A stretch of DNA of 64,000 bases from Acidobacteriota bacterium (GCA_003223215.1 QHYH01000079.1:124001-188000); one strand, 5' to 3'; counted from the stretch's first letter, positions 44,630-54,337 are shown. Notes: generated from the sequence alone by a model not told the origin. Translations and numbers: made by a program.

Positions 44630-45265
44630 TCAATGTGGATTTGTGGTGTGCCAAGCGACGGGGTAATGGCGGCGGTCGCTTAAGCCCAGCACGTACGCCG
44701 GTGGCCAGTGTGCCGGCGGACAGACTTTTTGAGCTGCTTCGTCATCCATTCGCGAACCAGTTCGGAGACTTATCGCCTCAAAGTAGGCGCCGGCTTTTTC
44801 GGCAATGCAGACGTACTCTCCCGTGAACCGAACAATTGCCGGCGGGCCGGTTCCCGTCATCTGATGAGCGACGAGCGTCCCACTATATTGAACAGCGATC
44901 CCGCCTCCCAGTTCGCCCGAGAAAAACTCCTCGAGGATAAATGTCTTTCCTTCGAGTGTGCCCTGCCAGCAGCCGAGCAGTTTGTAGTCCGCAATGGATG
45001 TGGAAGATGGGCCTGCGTTAAAAGGATTTCTGAGATCAGGGGAGAGAATGTGGGGACAGGAGGACAGCGAAGCAATGGGCTCAGCGGCTCCTGCGAAATC
45101 CGGGACGGTCTCCGCGCCGGTGCTGACGTTCCGGGTGGGCGAAGAGGGTTGCGAAGGGCCGCATGCGGCGAGCACCAGAAGCGCAGCCAAGCAAAGCGTG
45201 CCATGAAGGGCGAAAGGCGGCACTCCCCTCGCGCCGTGTTCAAGCTGCCCCGCATCAGAGGTCAT
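44630..45265 (-). CDS. Lipoprotein of unknown function
   Basis: A ~211-residue protein with a lipobox LLVLAACG about 35 residues from the chosen start (ATG 45265, GAGG upstream). A start at 45337 is possible but would overlap the preceding gene. After a Ser/Thr/Pro-rich spacer, the mature region (~75-195) reads ISLR-type beta strands: DYKLLGCWQGTLEGKTFILE, IAVQYSGTLVAHQMTG, IVRFTGEYVCIAEKAG. It resembles small beta-barrel lipoproteins in style only; no family is recognised. It follows the DUF1906 gene by about 13 bases, so the two may be co-transcribed. Confidence 0.65.
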   Translation of the reverse strand: MTSDAGQLEHGARGVPPFALHGTLCLAALLVLAACGPSQPSSPTRNVSTGAETVPDFAGAAEPIASLSSCPHILSPDLRNPFNAGPSSTSIADYKLLGCWQGTLEGKTFILEEFFSGELGGGIAVQYSGTLVAHQMTGTGPPAIVRFTGEYVCIAEKAGAYFEAISLRTGSRMDDEAAQKVCPPAHWPPAYVLGLSDRRHYPVAWHTTNPH

Positions 45266-45278
45266 TCCGCGCGAAGCC

Positions 45279-45974
45279 TCACCACATGCTTCGAAAGCCT
45301 GCGTCATTTGCCAGGTCCTCGTCGACCCTGCCCCCAAAGCAATTCTCAGCGTATTGCCAAATCACTGTGTTGGGATTGCATGGCGGCATGTCTGGGGCGA
45401 ACGCCGGGGCTTGCGCAGCCGTCGTGCAACCAGGCTCAGGCTCAGAACTAAAAATGTAAGCCGCGACTTGATCGGTCCCCCGCATGTTGGGGTCACCATT
45501 AAAAGCATTGCAGTAGGGGACGTTAAAATTCGCTGCGTTGGTCTTGTGGGGGTTGCCGTAGATACCGCCCGCGCCTCCAAACTGCGAATTGAGCATGGTG
45601 TCCGACCAGCCTGCAAACCACTCAGGGGTTGGCGTCCAGCCAGACTCGACGTCGGCGTAGATCCAGACGCCGCCGGGAATGCCGAGGGTTTGCGCGGCAG
45701 CGATCGCTTTGTTCGCGTCATTCGCTCCCTCGGCAAAACCTCCCTGCACACTTCGAGGAGAATTGCGCGTACCATTATAAACGACGAGTATGCGGCAGCC
45801 CCTGTCGTGAAGAAACTTTTCCTCGACTGCTGTCAACGCAAAGCGTCCTCCAATATAGCGTCCCCAAAAGGCAGGCGGCTGCCCGCATTGCTCGGTGATG
45901 AAATCGAACAGCGTTTGGTTTTGCACCATGCTATTTGCAGGCTGTGCCGAATCTACACCCCAGAACGTCGTCAT
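45279..45974 (-). CDS. DUF1906 / Rv2525c-like glycoside-hydrolase-fold protein
   Basis: This 231-residue single-domain protein starts FWGVDSAQPAN and continues FWGRYIGGRFALTAVEEKFL, ILVVYNGTRN, GVWIYADVESGW and VIWQYAENCFGG. These are the strand-end motifs of the DUF1906 (Rv2525c-like) family, a TIM barrel related to GH25 lysozymes. The acidic pair in YADVES takes the place of the lysozyme catalytic site. There is no signal peptide. The next gene downstream on the same strand encodes a lipoprotein. The role is unknown; peptidoglycan or glycan binding or cleavage is plausible. Confidence 0.85.
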   Translation of the reverse strand: MTTFWGVDSAQPANSMVQNQTLFDFITEQCGQPPAFWGRYIGGRFALTAVEEKFLHDRGCRILVVYNGTRNSPRSVQGGFAEGANDANKAIAAAQTLGIPGGVWIYADVESGWTPTPEWFAGWSDTMLNSQFGGAGGIYGNPHKTNAANFNVPYCNAFNGDPNMRGTDQVAAYIFSSEPEPGCTTAAQAPAFAPDMPPCNPNTVIWQYAENCFGGRVDEDLANDAGFRSMW

Positions 45975-46419
45975 GATCGACCCCCTTTCCCCCGACTGTC
46001 GAGACGCCTCCGGACCTTGGATCTAGCAGCTAGTTGCGATTCGTGTTCCGAGTCGTCAGACGTAACAGGAGGATTGGGCTGCCGCTCTTACGACCAGCGG
46101 TTCTCCGGAGAATGTGGACATATTGTAAACTCTCCGCCGCTCATTTCCTCGAAACGGTCTGCCCAAGAGCATGGACGCAAAGAGAATTTCATGTAAGCAC
46201 CGCATTCGGCGCGGGTGGCGGTACTCGTCGCCATGCTGTCCGTTGCTGACGAAAGCGGCAACTCAAAGACAAGCACGTATTCGTAGAAGAATCCCCCAAG
46301 CCTGCGCCAGCCCCCGAGCGCGATACCAACATCGCGCACAAACGAAATGATTGTCGGCGCGAGTACTCCAATTTGGAATCGAGTGTCTTTTAGTGTCTTG
46401 GTCGACGGCCGCGACTCGC
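45975..46419. other. Intergenic region of about 445 bases
   Basis: No supported gene. A minus-strand frame (46088-46528) overlaps the upstream gene's end and has no ribosome site or recognisable domain. Promoter signals for the DUF1906 gene should be here, but none is clear. Confidence 0.4.
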
Positions 46420-47625
46420 TCAAGTCATCCAGGAGAGAATCCCGCGCAAATCGATGGTTTCCGTCGAAACTGTGCCGCGGGGAAGAGCCGGTGAAATAGC
46501 AACGGCTTCCTTGTGATTTTCGAACCACACCAGAAAGAGCGATTTTTCAGACCCGGGTAGCCGCTGCTGGTTCATCCAGTTGTAATATGCACCCATATCC
46601 GCGTCCACCAGCGAGCCAACCGGATCCAATGCAACCTGCTCCGGGCCGGGTGAGAGCAGTTCGTGCATGGGCTTTTGCCGCTGGCGAGGTGCAAAACGGG
46701 CAAGCACCGTCAGGGGCTCGGCGCGTCGAAGCGCTTCTCGCGCCGCCCATTCGACAAAGCTCGTGCTGAAGATCTGCGTCCCTGATCCTTCCGTCAATAA
46801 CTTGATCTGGAAACGGTTGAGAACCGGGTCGCCGCCAGGAGCCATGCTCAACTCCACCGGCCGCAACCGGGCCATCAGCGTACGCAGGGCCTCCGGCCCC
46901 ATGCCTGTTTTCTGGGTTTCCGCATGGATTCTCGCGAGGAGCGCCGCACGAACCGGCTCCATGGCCTGGTAAGAAACGCTGGTGACTCCCGAAGCATGGG
47001 GAAGCGGTTCTCCGCCGTCGATATACCAGTGGCCATAGGGGGCGGGATTCGAGTTGGCCCGCGCTGCAACTACCTCGAGCAGCTGCCGGAGACCGTTTTC
47101 CGGATTGACGGCGCTGAAGTAGGCGCCATAAGTGCGCAGTTTTCGAAACAGCGGCCCTGGCGCAACATCGACTCCCTGACCAATCACGGCGATCCCTAAA
47201 CGGGGGGATGTCGGCGGTTCTGGGGCGACCGCCGCGCGTAACTTGTCCGCGTAGCCCAGGGCCGCGTGGCGAAAGGCATCCATCTGGTGGGTGGCCCAAA
47301 GATGGGCGGAAAGCTGCTCTACAAATTGTGCCGGCGAAGCAATCCAGTTTAATTTCTCAAGGCTTTCCGACAGCCTGATCTCCGTGAATTCTCGAAACCA
47401 TGCCCGCAGGTCCTCGTGCGAAAGGGAGCGCAGATTCCCGAGTTCCTTCTCGAGATGCCTGCGCTCCACGGGAAATTTGAAATCAAATTCAATCACCTCC
47501 CGCAACAGGCTCGGAAGGAAGCTCAGCGGCAATCGCCTGAACGTCTCCAGATAGTCCAGCGCCAACTTTCTCGCTTCCGGCGGATAACCGCTGAACTGTT
47601 CGGGCTTAAGATCTTCCGGATGCAT
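46420..47625 (-). CDS. Cytosolic protein of unknown function, last gene of the Oar operon
   Basis: The 401-residue protein has no signal peptide or membrane helix. The first ~130 residues look all-helical (RKLALDYLETFRRLPLSFLP, LRAWFREFTEIRLSESLEKL). The rest is mixed alpha/beta: RLGIAVIGQGVDVAPGPLF, YGHWYIDGGEPLP, MAPGGDPVLNRFQIKLLTEG and a C-terminal SLFLVWFENHKEA. I do not recognise the family. It follows the Tat-exported phosphatase-fold gene by 5 bases, so it is surely co-expressed with it. A link to that enzyme is suggested by position only. Confidence 0.75.
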   Translation of the reverse strand: MHPEDLKPEQFSGYPPEARKLALDYLETFRRLPLSFLPSLLREVIEFDFKFPVERRHLEKELGNLRSLSHEDLRAWFREFTEIRLSESLEKLNWIASPAQFVEQLSAHLWATHQMDAFRHAALGYADKLRAAVAPEPPTSPRLGIAVIGQGVDVAPGPLFRKLRTYGAYFSAVNPENGLRQLLEVVAARANSNPAPYGHWYIDGGEPLPHASGVTSVSYQAMEPVRAALLARIHAETQKTGMGPEALRTLMARLRPVELSMAPGGDPVLNRFQIKLLTEGSGTQIFSTSFVEWAAREALRRAEPLTVLARFAPRQRQKPMHELLSPGPEQVALDPVGSLVDADMGAYYNWMNQQRLPGSEKSLFLVWFENHKEAVAISPALPRGTVSTETIDLRGILSWMT

Positions 47626-47630
47626 AAGGC

Positions 47631-48836
47631 CTACAGGATCTCGGTAATCGGCTTGCCCCTGGAAAGCGACGCGGTGAACCCCATCATGGAGCCGAGAGTG
47701 GGAACCAGGTCAATGCTGTCGACCGGCCGGTCGTAAACTACGCCCTCACGGATGCCGGGACCGAGGGCCATCATCCAGGTGGTTCGGGAAATGACATCCC
47801 CCGTACGGTGGTGCTGAAAACCGTTGCCGCCGGCGTCCTCGTCGGAATCACGCCCGAAGTCCGGAAGTATGAAGAGTGTGCACTTACCCGCATATTCCGG
47901 TTCGCTCTGGATGGCCTTCCAGATTTCCGCCGAGAGGCGGTCCGTCCGCCGGATTCCTTCGATGTACAGGGAATACGCGCCGGCGTGCGCGATATCAATG
48001 TCGTGCAAGGTAACCCAGAGGAGACTGGGAGCAAACTGCCGCATAAGTTGCCGGACGATATACACGGAGAGTTCATCCGGGCTCGACAACGTTAGCGCGT
48101 GCGCCCTGAAGTCCTCCACCGAGAGTTTCAGGATCGTCTCCAACTGCTCCAGCTCAAAGATATTCCCACTTAGCTCCGGCGCGTACAGCGGCGTTTCGTA
48201 GCTGTCCCGAAGCAAGTGTCCGTAATCGCCCAGTCCGGAAGTTGCCGCGCCCAACAAATATTTGGGCAAAATCACTCGCGCCCCCGAACCGGGACCAAAG
48301 GAGCGGTGACTGCTCTCCCCAATGCGATTAAACCCGTTGCTGGGAGCAACGACCCAGACATCCGAAGCAGGCCGCTTCAAGTCTTTGCGAAAGTACTCAA
48401 ATACCGTGGGAGATTCCGGCGGAAGCGAGGCAAAGTTATTTATGGTCTCGTACACACCCGTTGCCAGGCTTGCGGTGGCGACGTAGTGGCCGAGGATTCC
48501 CCGATTGACCACTTGGGTGAAGAACGTCGACTGTGGGGCTAGTTCGCGCAGCAGGTGCGGAACATTTTCCTGGCCTTCCGGCGCAAACGTTTCCTGATCG
48601 CGCGCTCCACCGCCGAAGGTAACGACGACGACTTTTCTCTTACGGGCGGAGATGCCCGTTCGAGCGATCAGGCTGGAGGGCAGCAGGGAACTGCCTAGAG
48701 CCACTCCCGCAGCGCCACGCAAAAATTCTCGCCGGGTCCAGACGAGGTGTCGCGCGAGTTCTTGTGGAGTGGATCCTTTCGCAGAGGCTAGGCGAGCGCG
48801 ATCCTTTGCGGTTCGCAATGAAGTGTGGGAACTCAT
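47631..48836 (-). CDS. Tat-exported alkaline-phosphatase/sulfatase-fold protein
   Basis: The protein carries a twin-arginine signal (TRREFLRGAAGVALGSSLL) about 33 residues after the chosen ATG (48836, MSSHTSLRT), so it is folded before export. The mature part has alkaline-phosphatase-superfamily features: VVTFGGGARDQETFAPEGQ near the start, SPTVFEYFRKD, LHDIDIAHAGAY, FILPDFGRDSD for metal ligands, and DSIDLVPTLGSMMGF at the C terminus as in sulfatases and DUF1501-like proteins. The nucleophile position is not obvious, so hydrolase activity is not assured. The frame extends upstream to 48887. It lies between the TPR gene and the unknown 401-residue gene. Confidence 0.8.
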   Translation of the reverse strand: MSSHTSLRTAKDRARLASAKGSTPQELARHLVWTRREFLRGAAGVALGSSLLPSSLIARTGISARKRKVVVVTFGGGARDQETFAPEGQENVPHLLRELAPQSTFFTQVVNRGILGHYVATASLATGVYETINNFASLPPESPTVFEYFRKDLKRPASDVWVVAPSNGFNRIGESSHRSFGPGSGARVILPKYLLGAATSGLGDYGHLLRDSYETPLYAPELSGNIFELEQLETILKLSVEDFRAHALTLSSPDELSVYIVRQLMRQFAPSLLWVTLHDIDIAHAGAYSLYIEGIRRTDRLSAEIWKAIQSEPEYAGKCTLFILPDFGRDSDEDAGGNGFQHHRTGDVISRTTWMMALGPGIREGVVYDRPVDSIDLVPTLGSMMGFTASLSRGKPITEIL

Positions 48837-48951
48837 TCCATTTGAACACTTTCCGTAAAAGCTACGACGCGGCCAAACAGGTGTCAAGACATCCGTCAGA
48901 CCAGACGGACGAAGCTTCTTTTTTCAAGCCCGCACGGCGGACCGAAGTAAA

Positions 48952-50370
48952 TCACGGTTTCGCGGAAGGGGAATCCTTCGCCGAATAAACAAATTGTCGA
49001 ATTTCGGCGCGCTGCTTGTCCAGGTCCGCGAGATGTTGTTCGCGGAGCCGTTGATAAACCTGAAACTGCTGCTGGGCGCGGTCCCTGTCGCCGGTGCGAA
49101 CATAAGCCTGGCCGAGGCGATAGTAAGCGTCGGCAAGATCGGAACTGAGTTCCAGCGCGCGCGTATACTCGGGGATGGCTTGGGCATATTTATTTTGGTC
49201 GGAGTAGAGATTGCCCAACTGCAAGTGCGCCTCCGCGAGCTTGGGGTCGATCGCCAACGATTTGCTCAGCAGAGATTCGATTTGATGAAGATCGAGATCC
49301 GGATCTTGGGCACGCTTGCCTTTCCATAAACTCATCGCGTAGTAGTAGAGGGCGCGCGCGTTGCTCGGCTGAAGTTCCGCAAAGCGGCGGAAGCGCTGGA
49401 TGACGTCGCCGGCCTGACCGGGGGAGCTGTCGTAGGCCTTGGAAAGGAAAAGGTAGCAGCCAGGGTCGGCGGGATTGAGATCGGTCGCGCGCAAAAGAGA
49501 TTTGACCGCATCGTCGTAGTTGCCACGCGCGTAGAGTGCGACGCCAAGACCGATCGCGAGTCGCTGCGAAGCAGGATAGCGCTCGGCGGCTTGCTGAAAC
49601 ACTTCGACTGCCGGTCCGAGCGTACGATGGAGAAGGAGTTCACTCCCCCAGTCAAAGAGGTTGCTCTCGCTGGGTTCCATGTGCGCTGCCGTTTCGTATT
49701 CATTTTCAGCCGCGACGAACTTGCCGTCTTTTTCTTCCACTTCACCAAGGAGGTTGTGCAATTCCGCGGTGTTTTTGCGTTTCAAAAGATCCTGGATCAG
49801 TTGCCGGGCGTCTGCGAGCCGGCCGGTTTGAATGTATGCCAGAGACAAATCGTAGCCGTTATCGTAGGCGGAAGGATTGATTTGCTGGGCCTTTTCGAGG
49901 AAAGACGCGGCGTCGGCGATCTTGCCGGAGCGAACGTAGGCTTCGCCCAGGTTGTGATTGGTGTCGAAGTTGCGCGGGTCAAGCTCGACCGCTTTCTTGA
50001 ACTGCTCGGTAGCGAGGTCGAGTTTGCCAAGCCGCGCTAGATTGGCGGCAAGGTTAGTTCTGGCGGGCGCAGAATTGGGTTTGAGATGAACGGCCTTCTG
50101 GAGATGTTGCGTGGCTCTGGCATCCTGCGATTGCGCGGAATAGACCAATCCCAGGAGTTCCTGGACTTCAAAACTTTCAGGGGCTTCGCGCACCAGATTC
50201 TCCAGCTTTGAGGCGGCTTCGGGGTAATGGCCCGAGTGATATTGAGCGACGGCGGCCTGGAACTCGCGATCTAGATCGCGATTCTGCCGAGGGCCGTCAG
50301 CCGCCTCTGCTATAAGGCATGCCAAAAAGGCCAGTGACATCGCACAGATCGACCGTTTTCTCGTCATCAC
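48952..50370 (-). CDS. Exported TPR-repeat protein
   Basis: The 472-residue protein has a short signal peptide (ICAMSLAFLACLIAEAADG) and at least ten tetratricopeptide-like units from ~35 to ~455, e.g. LEPxxAxxxxNLG-type units DPRNFDTNHNLGEAYVRSGK and DPKLAEAHLQLGNLYSDQNK. It should act in the periplasm as a scaffold for other proteins. It is the second gene of a minus-strand operon: the Oar-type receptor gene ends 125 bases upstream and the Tat-exported protein follows. A partner in the receptor complex is a reasonable guess. Confidence 0.85.
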   Translation of the reverse strand: MMTRKRSICAMSLAFLACLIAEAADGPRQNRDLDREFQAAVAQYHSGHYPEAASKLENLVREAPESFEVQELLGLVYSAQSQDARATQHLQKAVHLKPNSAPARTNLAANLARLGKLDLATEQFKKAVELDPRNFDTNHNLGEAYVRSGKIADAASFLEKAQQINPSAYDNGYDLSLAYIQTGRLADARQLIQDLLKRKNTAELHNLLGEVEEKDGKFVAAENEYETAAHMEPSESNLFDWGSELLLHRTLGPAVEVFQQAAERYPASQRLAIGLGVALYARGNYDDAVKSLLRATDLNPADPGCYLFLSKAYDSSPGQAGDVIQRFRRFAELQPSNARALYYYAMSLWKGKRAQDPDLDLHQIESLLSKSLAIDPKLAEAHLQLGNLYSDQNKYAQAIPEYTRALELSSDLADAYYRLGQAYVRTGDRDRAQQQFQVYQRLREQHLADLDKQRAEIRQFVYSAKDSPSAKP

Positions 50371-50494
50371 AATGATTGCAGATTACCACCAGGCCGCAGC
50401 GCGCGGAGCAGGGGATTCAGAGAATGACATGGCGAAGACAAAGGCCGCCCAAGTCCATTGAGGCGCCCTTTGCGGGGTGTCACTTGGGCCTAGA

Positions 50495-53400
50495 CTAGTA
50501 GTACAGTTTCAAGGCGAACTGGATCTGGCGCGCGTCGTAGGGTGCGTCGCGTGTAGAGCCGATTTCGCCAAAGTGCGTCGTATTGAAATTTGTGGATCCG
50601 GAGATGGCGACAACACCGTTGCCGCCGAAGCCGGGAGCGTTGAAGTTGGGGTGATTGAGTATATTAAAGATCTCTGTCCGGAACTGGAAGTGGACACGCT
50701 CGTTGACCGGAAGGTCCTTGAATACAGAAAAATCCAGCCTGTGGAATCCCGGTCCGGGAACCTGGGCCGGACCACCGCCCAGCGCAGAGATCCCACAGTT
50801 GACCAGCGCGGCCCCCACTGTTGCCTGTGTACACTTCGGCGGCTGAGTGAAAGCGCCGGGGTTTCCAAACCAGCTCAGCTTTCCGTTCGCGTCCGTGTGC
50901 AGGCCTAGGTCCAAGGGTTGACCGGGCACAAGGAGGTCATAGCAGCCTGTTCCAGTGGTGGTACCGTTGGGACAACCAAGAGTAATTGGCTGGCCACCTT
51001 GAAGAGTAGTGATCCATTGCAAGCTCCAGCCACCGACAAGCCTGTCCGTTGCACCGGTAGCGCTGGACATGTACTTCCTGCCTTTGCCGAAGGGGAGCTG
51101 ATACCCACCACTGAAGTGGAAGACGTTGCGGATATCGAACGAAGCAAGGCCGTAATCGTGCTGAATCCCTACACCCGGAACGGCCGGTGCGCGGTAGCCC
51201 CGCAGGCTTCCGCCGTTTAGCAAATCGCCGGCGTCCGAGAGCGTCTTAGAGAAAGTGTAAGTGACCAGGAAGTTCAGGCCACCCACGAATTGCTTTTCGA
51301 CCTTGGTCTGGAGGCCATGGTAAGCACTGCTGCCCTCGGTTGCCGCGTAGCTCGCGCCTCGGCTAAAATCCGGAAGCGGTAAGAATTGTGACGTTTTTTC
51401 GCCTGCTGGCAAGCTGGCAGGCAAGATTTGGCTGACGTTGTTGGAACCCGGAAACGCCTCCAAATGCCGCGCCAGCGACGTCACGTAAGCAGCTTGAACG
51501 GACATCGAGTGCGTCAGTTGATACTGCAGGGTGAGGTTGCCGCTCATAGAGTAAGGAGTCTGGTAGTTGAATTGGATTCCACGTAACGACAACCCGGATG
51601 CGAGGACCTGAAGTGGACTGAGCGGGTTGCATGAAAAGCCGGACTCAAAGGTCGGAGTGTTCCCGGTAGCGGCAGTAGCAGGACAGCCCACATAGTTGGT
51701 GGGGATTTGCGAGGGAATTGTGGCTGTTCCGCTACTGCTGTCTCCATAAGAGAAATTGAATTGGAAGGGATAGTTCTCGCCGATGTTTGGCGAAAACCCG
51801 CGGTTTTCAAAGCCGTTGTAGAAGATGCCAAACCCGCCACGGGCAACGAGTTTGGGGCTAACTTGATACGCGAAGCCGACTCGCGGCGCAAAATTCGTCT
51901 TCTGCGAGTTGCCGAGTCCTCCACCATAAGCATTCGTAGCGACGCACTTAATGCCGTCTTGAGCCAGCAGCGGGAGGAAACCTCCCGGGCCGCTCGAGAG
52001 ATGAGACGAGTCGCATGCGTTTGTGCCTCCTGGCATCAGGTAAGTAGGACCGTTGAGCGGACCGCCTGAGGGAATGAAATTGGCTTGGTTGTTGTGGTGT
52101 TCGTACACTAGTCCAAAGAAATCCCAACGCAGACCGAGGTTGACGGTCAACTTGCGAGTAAGCTTGAAGTCGTCGTTACCGTAAACACCATAATAGTTTT
52201 TGCCGTTGTCCGTAAGGGAGATGTTCGAGAGGTAGATCTGGTTTGGGCCTCCGAGGAAACCAACTGTACCGCCATTGGCAGCGGCAGCCGGGATCAGCAG
52301 GAAATTCGCGATGCCGGTGTTTCCATTGGCATTGTTGGGGATGTCCGTGTAATTGCCGTTGTAATCGAATTCACCTCGTGACCAGGGAGGTTGCAGGGTC
52401 GAAAACTTGACGTGCTGATATTCGATCCCCATCTTGAAAGTATGCTTGCTGTAGATCTTGGTGACGTCGTCGGTGAGTTGGATTGTTGAGGTGACTTCGT
52501 CCGAAGGCAAGAATGCATTGCTGCCCAGGGTTTGCAAACCGTTGATCCCAAAAGCTGGAAGTCCGCCATTCAGTGCCTGCTGAGAAACGCCCAGAATTCC
52601 GTAGTTTCCCGGGATGTTGGTTAGATTATTGGCCTCCGGCGAATAGCGTGAAGTGTGGAGGTAATTCAGCCCGGCGCGGGCTACGTTCACCAAGGTGGGC
52701 GAAAATGTATGCGTATAGCCAAGGGCACTCTGCTGGGCATTCGCCGTTTGCGTACCTTGTTGGAAACCACCACCGTCGGCGATACCGCCAAAAATGCTGG
52801 GAATGAGCTGGGGGTCGTCCACAAAACTGAAGCGGTAAAACAGTGTGTCCTTCTGGCTGAAATTGATGTCCAACCGGGAATCAAACGCGTTGCGATGCTC
52901 ATTGAGCTTGGGGGAATTGGCGAAATTGCTCGAAATCCCAGTACCGGTCGGCAGGGGATAGAGCTTCAAGAGCTCGATGGCATTTGGGTCCAATCGCCCG
53001 GCAGGGAGATGGTTCGTAACGCAAGCGCCCACTGTAAAGTCCGTGGTTCCGGGGCCACAGCTGCTGAATGGGTCGCGAACGAACCCGCTGGACACCGCAG
53101 TTAATCCGGATACGGAGTCAACCGCATTCGCCGTGACCTGTCGGGTGGTTGTTGGATCGAAGACGGTGCCAATAAACACCGTCCGACCAAGAGGGTCTTT
53201 TTCCGTCTTGGTCTGAAGCCGGTCCGACAAGTCTGTGAAGTCAGAGTTTCGTTCCGCCACAGTGGGAACAGAGCCAGTGAGCACCGTTCCTTGAATTCTT
53301 CTGAATCCTTCGTAGTCGCCGAAGAAGAACACTTTGTTTCGACCGTCAAACAGATGCGGTATTACGACGGGCCCGCCTGCGGAAACACCAAACTGATTTT

Positions 53401-54283
53401 GGCGCAATTCGCCCTTCTTGATGCCGCCTGCATTTTCAAAGAAGTCCGCCGCGTCTAGTTTGTCATTGCGGAAAAACTCCCAAACGGCGCCATGTAGCTC
53501 ATTGGTGCCCGATTTGATTGTGGCGTTCAGGACTGCGGCGCCAGAGCGGCCAAACTCCGCGCTAAAGCCAGTGGTTTGAACCTTGAATTCTTCAATGGCG
53601 TCAACGGGAGGCAAAACGACGAAGTTCGTGCCATTCAGGAAGTCCACCGTGTCCGAATTGTTGTCAATGCCATCGAGCAAATAGTTGTTCTGGGCGGGCC
53701 GATTGCCATTGGCGGCGAAGGCGCCGCTGGCAGCGTTGCCGCGCGTGTCGGCCTGGGGAGTGTTCACACCAGCAGCGAGCTGGGCCAGGAAAGTGAAATT
53801 CCGTCCATTGAGCGGAAGATCATTAACACTACGTGAGTCTACGACTTGGCCGACAGATCCGCTTTGAGTTTCAAGTACAGGAGGGGCCGCAGATACTTCC
53901 ACCGTCTGGGTCACCGCGCCGGGCTTGAGCTCGAAGTTGATCACTACGTCCGAGCCCACATTTACCGGGATATTCGTCTGCGTGGTGGTCTGGAACCCCT
54001 GGAAGGATGCCGTGACCTTGTAACTCCCGATTTTGAGCGGCGTGAACTTGTAACTTCCATCCGGTCCTGTATTCGTCGAGAGGGCCGCACTGGTCCCTTC
54101 ATTGGTCAGCGTCACTTTAGCGCCGTTGATCGACGCCCCCGAAGCGTCCGTCACGGTCCCTAGGATAGTGCCGGTGTCCACTTGAGCATAGAGAGGCGTC
54201 GCGCTCAAGAACAGAACTAACAGCACGCCTGTTATTGTCAAGGATGCTCGCAGGAACCCGGATGAGATGGCCTTACGATTCAT
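50495..54283 (-). CDS. Oar-type TonB-dependent receptor
   Basis: The ~1262-residue outer-membrane protein has a signal peptide (LTITGVLLVLFLSATPLYAQ), a carboxypeptidase-regulatory beta domain at ~25-110 (GTILGTVTDASGASINGAKV), a plug domain (LPLNGRNFTFLAQLAAGV, NYLLDGIDNN, FKVQTTGFSAEFGRSGAAV) and a barrel ending in the aromatic IQFALKLYY. This is the standard acidobacterial layout, thought to import large substrates with TonB energy. ATG 54283 has a GGGGAGGAC site. The gene starts a probable four-gene operon with the TPR, Tat-exported and unknown genes. A LacI-type operator lies 41 bases upstream of the start. Confidence 0.93.
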   Translation of the reverse strand: MNRKAISSGFLRASLTITGVLLVLFLSATPLYAQVDTGTILGTVTDASGASINGAKVTLTNEGTSAALSTNTGPDGSYKFTPLKIGSYKVTASFQGFQTTTQTNIPVNVGSDVVINFELKPGAVTQTVEVSAAPPVLETQSGSVGQVVDSRSVNDLPLNGRNFTFLAQLAAGVNTPQADTRGNAASGAFAANGNRPAQNNYLLDGIDNNSDTVDFLNGTNFVVLPPVDAIEEFKVQTTGFSAEFGRSGAAVLNATIKSGTNELHGAVWEFFRNDKLDAADFFENAGGIKKGELRQNQFGVSAGGPVVIPHLFDGRNKVFFFGDYEGFRRIQGTVLTGSVPTVAERNSDFTDLSDRLQTKTEKDPLGRTVFIGTVFDPTTTRQVTANAVDSVSGLTAVSSGFVRDPFSSCGPGTTDFTVGACVTNHLPAGRLDPNAIELLKLYPLPTGTGISSNFANSPKLNEHRNAFDSRLDINFSQKDTLFYRFSFVDDPQLIPSIFGGIADGGGFQQGTQTANAQQSALGYTHTFSPTLVNVARAGLNYLHTSRYSPEANNLTNIPGNYGILGVSQQALNGGLPAFGINGLQTLGSNAFLPSDEVTSTIQLTDDVTKIYSKHTFKMGIEYQHVKFSTLQPPWSRGEFDYNGNYTDIPNNANGNTGIANFLLIPAAAANGGTVGFLGGPNQIYLSNISLTDNGKNYYGVYGNDDFKLTRKLTVNLGLRWDFFGLVYEHHNNQANFIPSGGPLNGPTYLMPGGTNACDSSHLSSGPGGFLPLLAQDGIKCVATNAYGGGLGNSQKTNFAPRVGFAYQVSPKLVARGGFGIFYNGFENRGFSPNIGENYPFQFNFSYGDSSSGTATIPSQIPTNYVGCPATAATGNTPTFESGFSCNPLSPLQVLASGLSLRGIQFNYQTPYSMSGNLTLQYQLTHSMSVQAAYVTSLARHLEAFPGSNNVSQILPASLPAGEKTSQFLPLPDFSRGASYAATEGSSAYHGLQTKVEKQFVGGLNFLVTYTFSKTLSDAGDLLNGGSLRGYRAPAVPGVGIQHDYGLASFDIRNVFHFSGGYQLPFGKGRKYMSSATGATDRLVGGWSLQWITTLQGGQPITLGCPNGTTTGTGCYDLLVPGQPLDLGLHTDANGKLSWFGNPGAFTQPPKCTQATVGAALVNCGISALGGGPAQVPGPGFHRLDFSVFKDLPVNERVHFQFRTEIFNILNHPNFNAPGFGGNGVVAISGSTNFNTTHFGEIGSTRDAPYDARQIQFALKLYY

Positions 54284-54323
54284 GACCGTCCTCCCCGCTT
54301 TGCACCATTGCGCAGCTAACTCT

Positions 54324-54337
54324 TGCAAGCGCTTTCA
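54324..54337. promoter_or_regulatory. LacI-family operator
   Basis: TGCAAGCGCTTTCA differs at one position from the ideal LacI-family palindrome TGAAAGCGCTTTCA. It lies 41 bases upstream of the receptor ATG, near where a repressor would block transcription. Confidence 0.6.

Noticed and set aside
46088-46528. Minus-strand 146-codon frame
   Set aside because: It starts inside the upstream gene in another frame, has no ribosome site and shows no recognisable domain.
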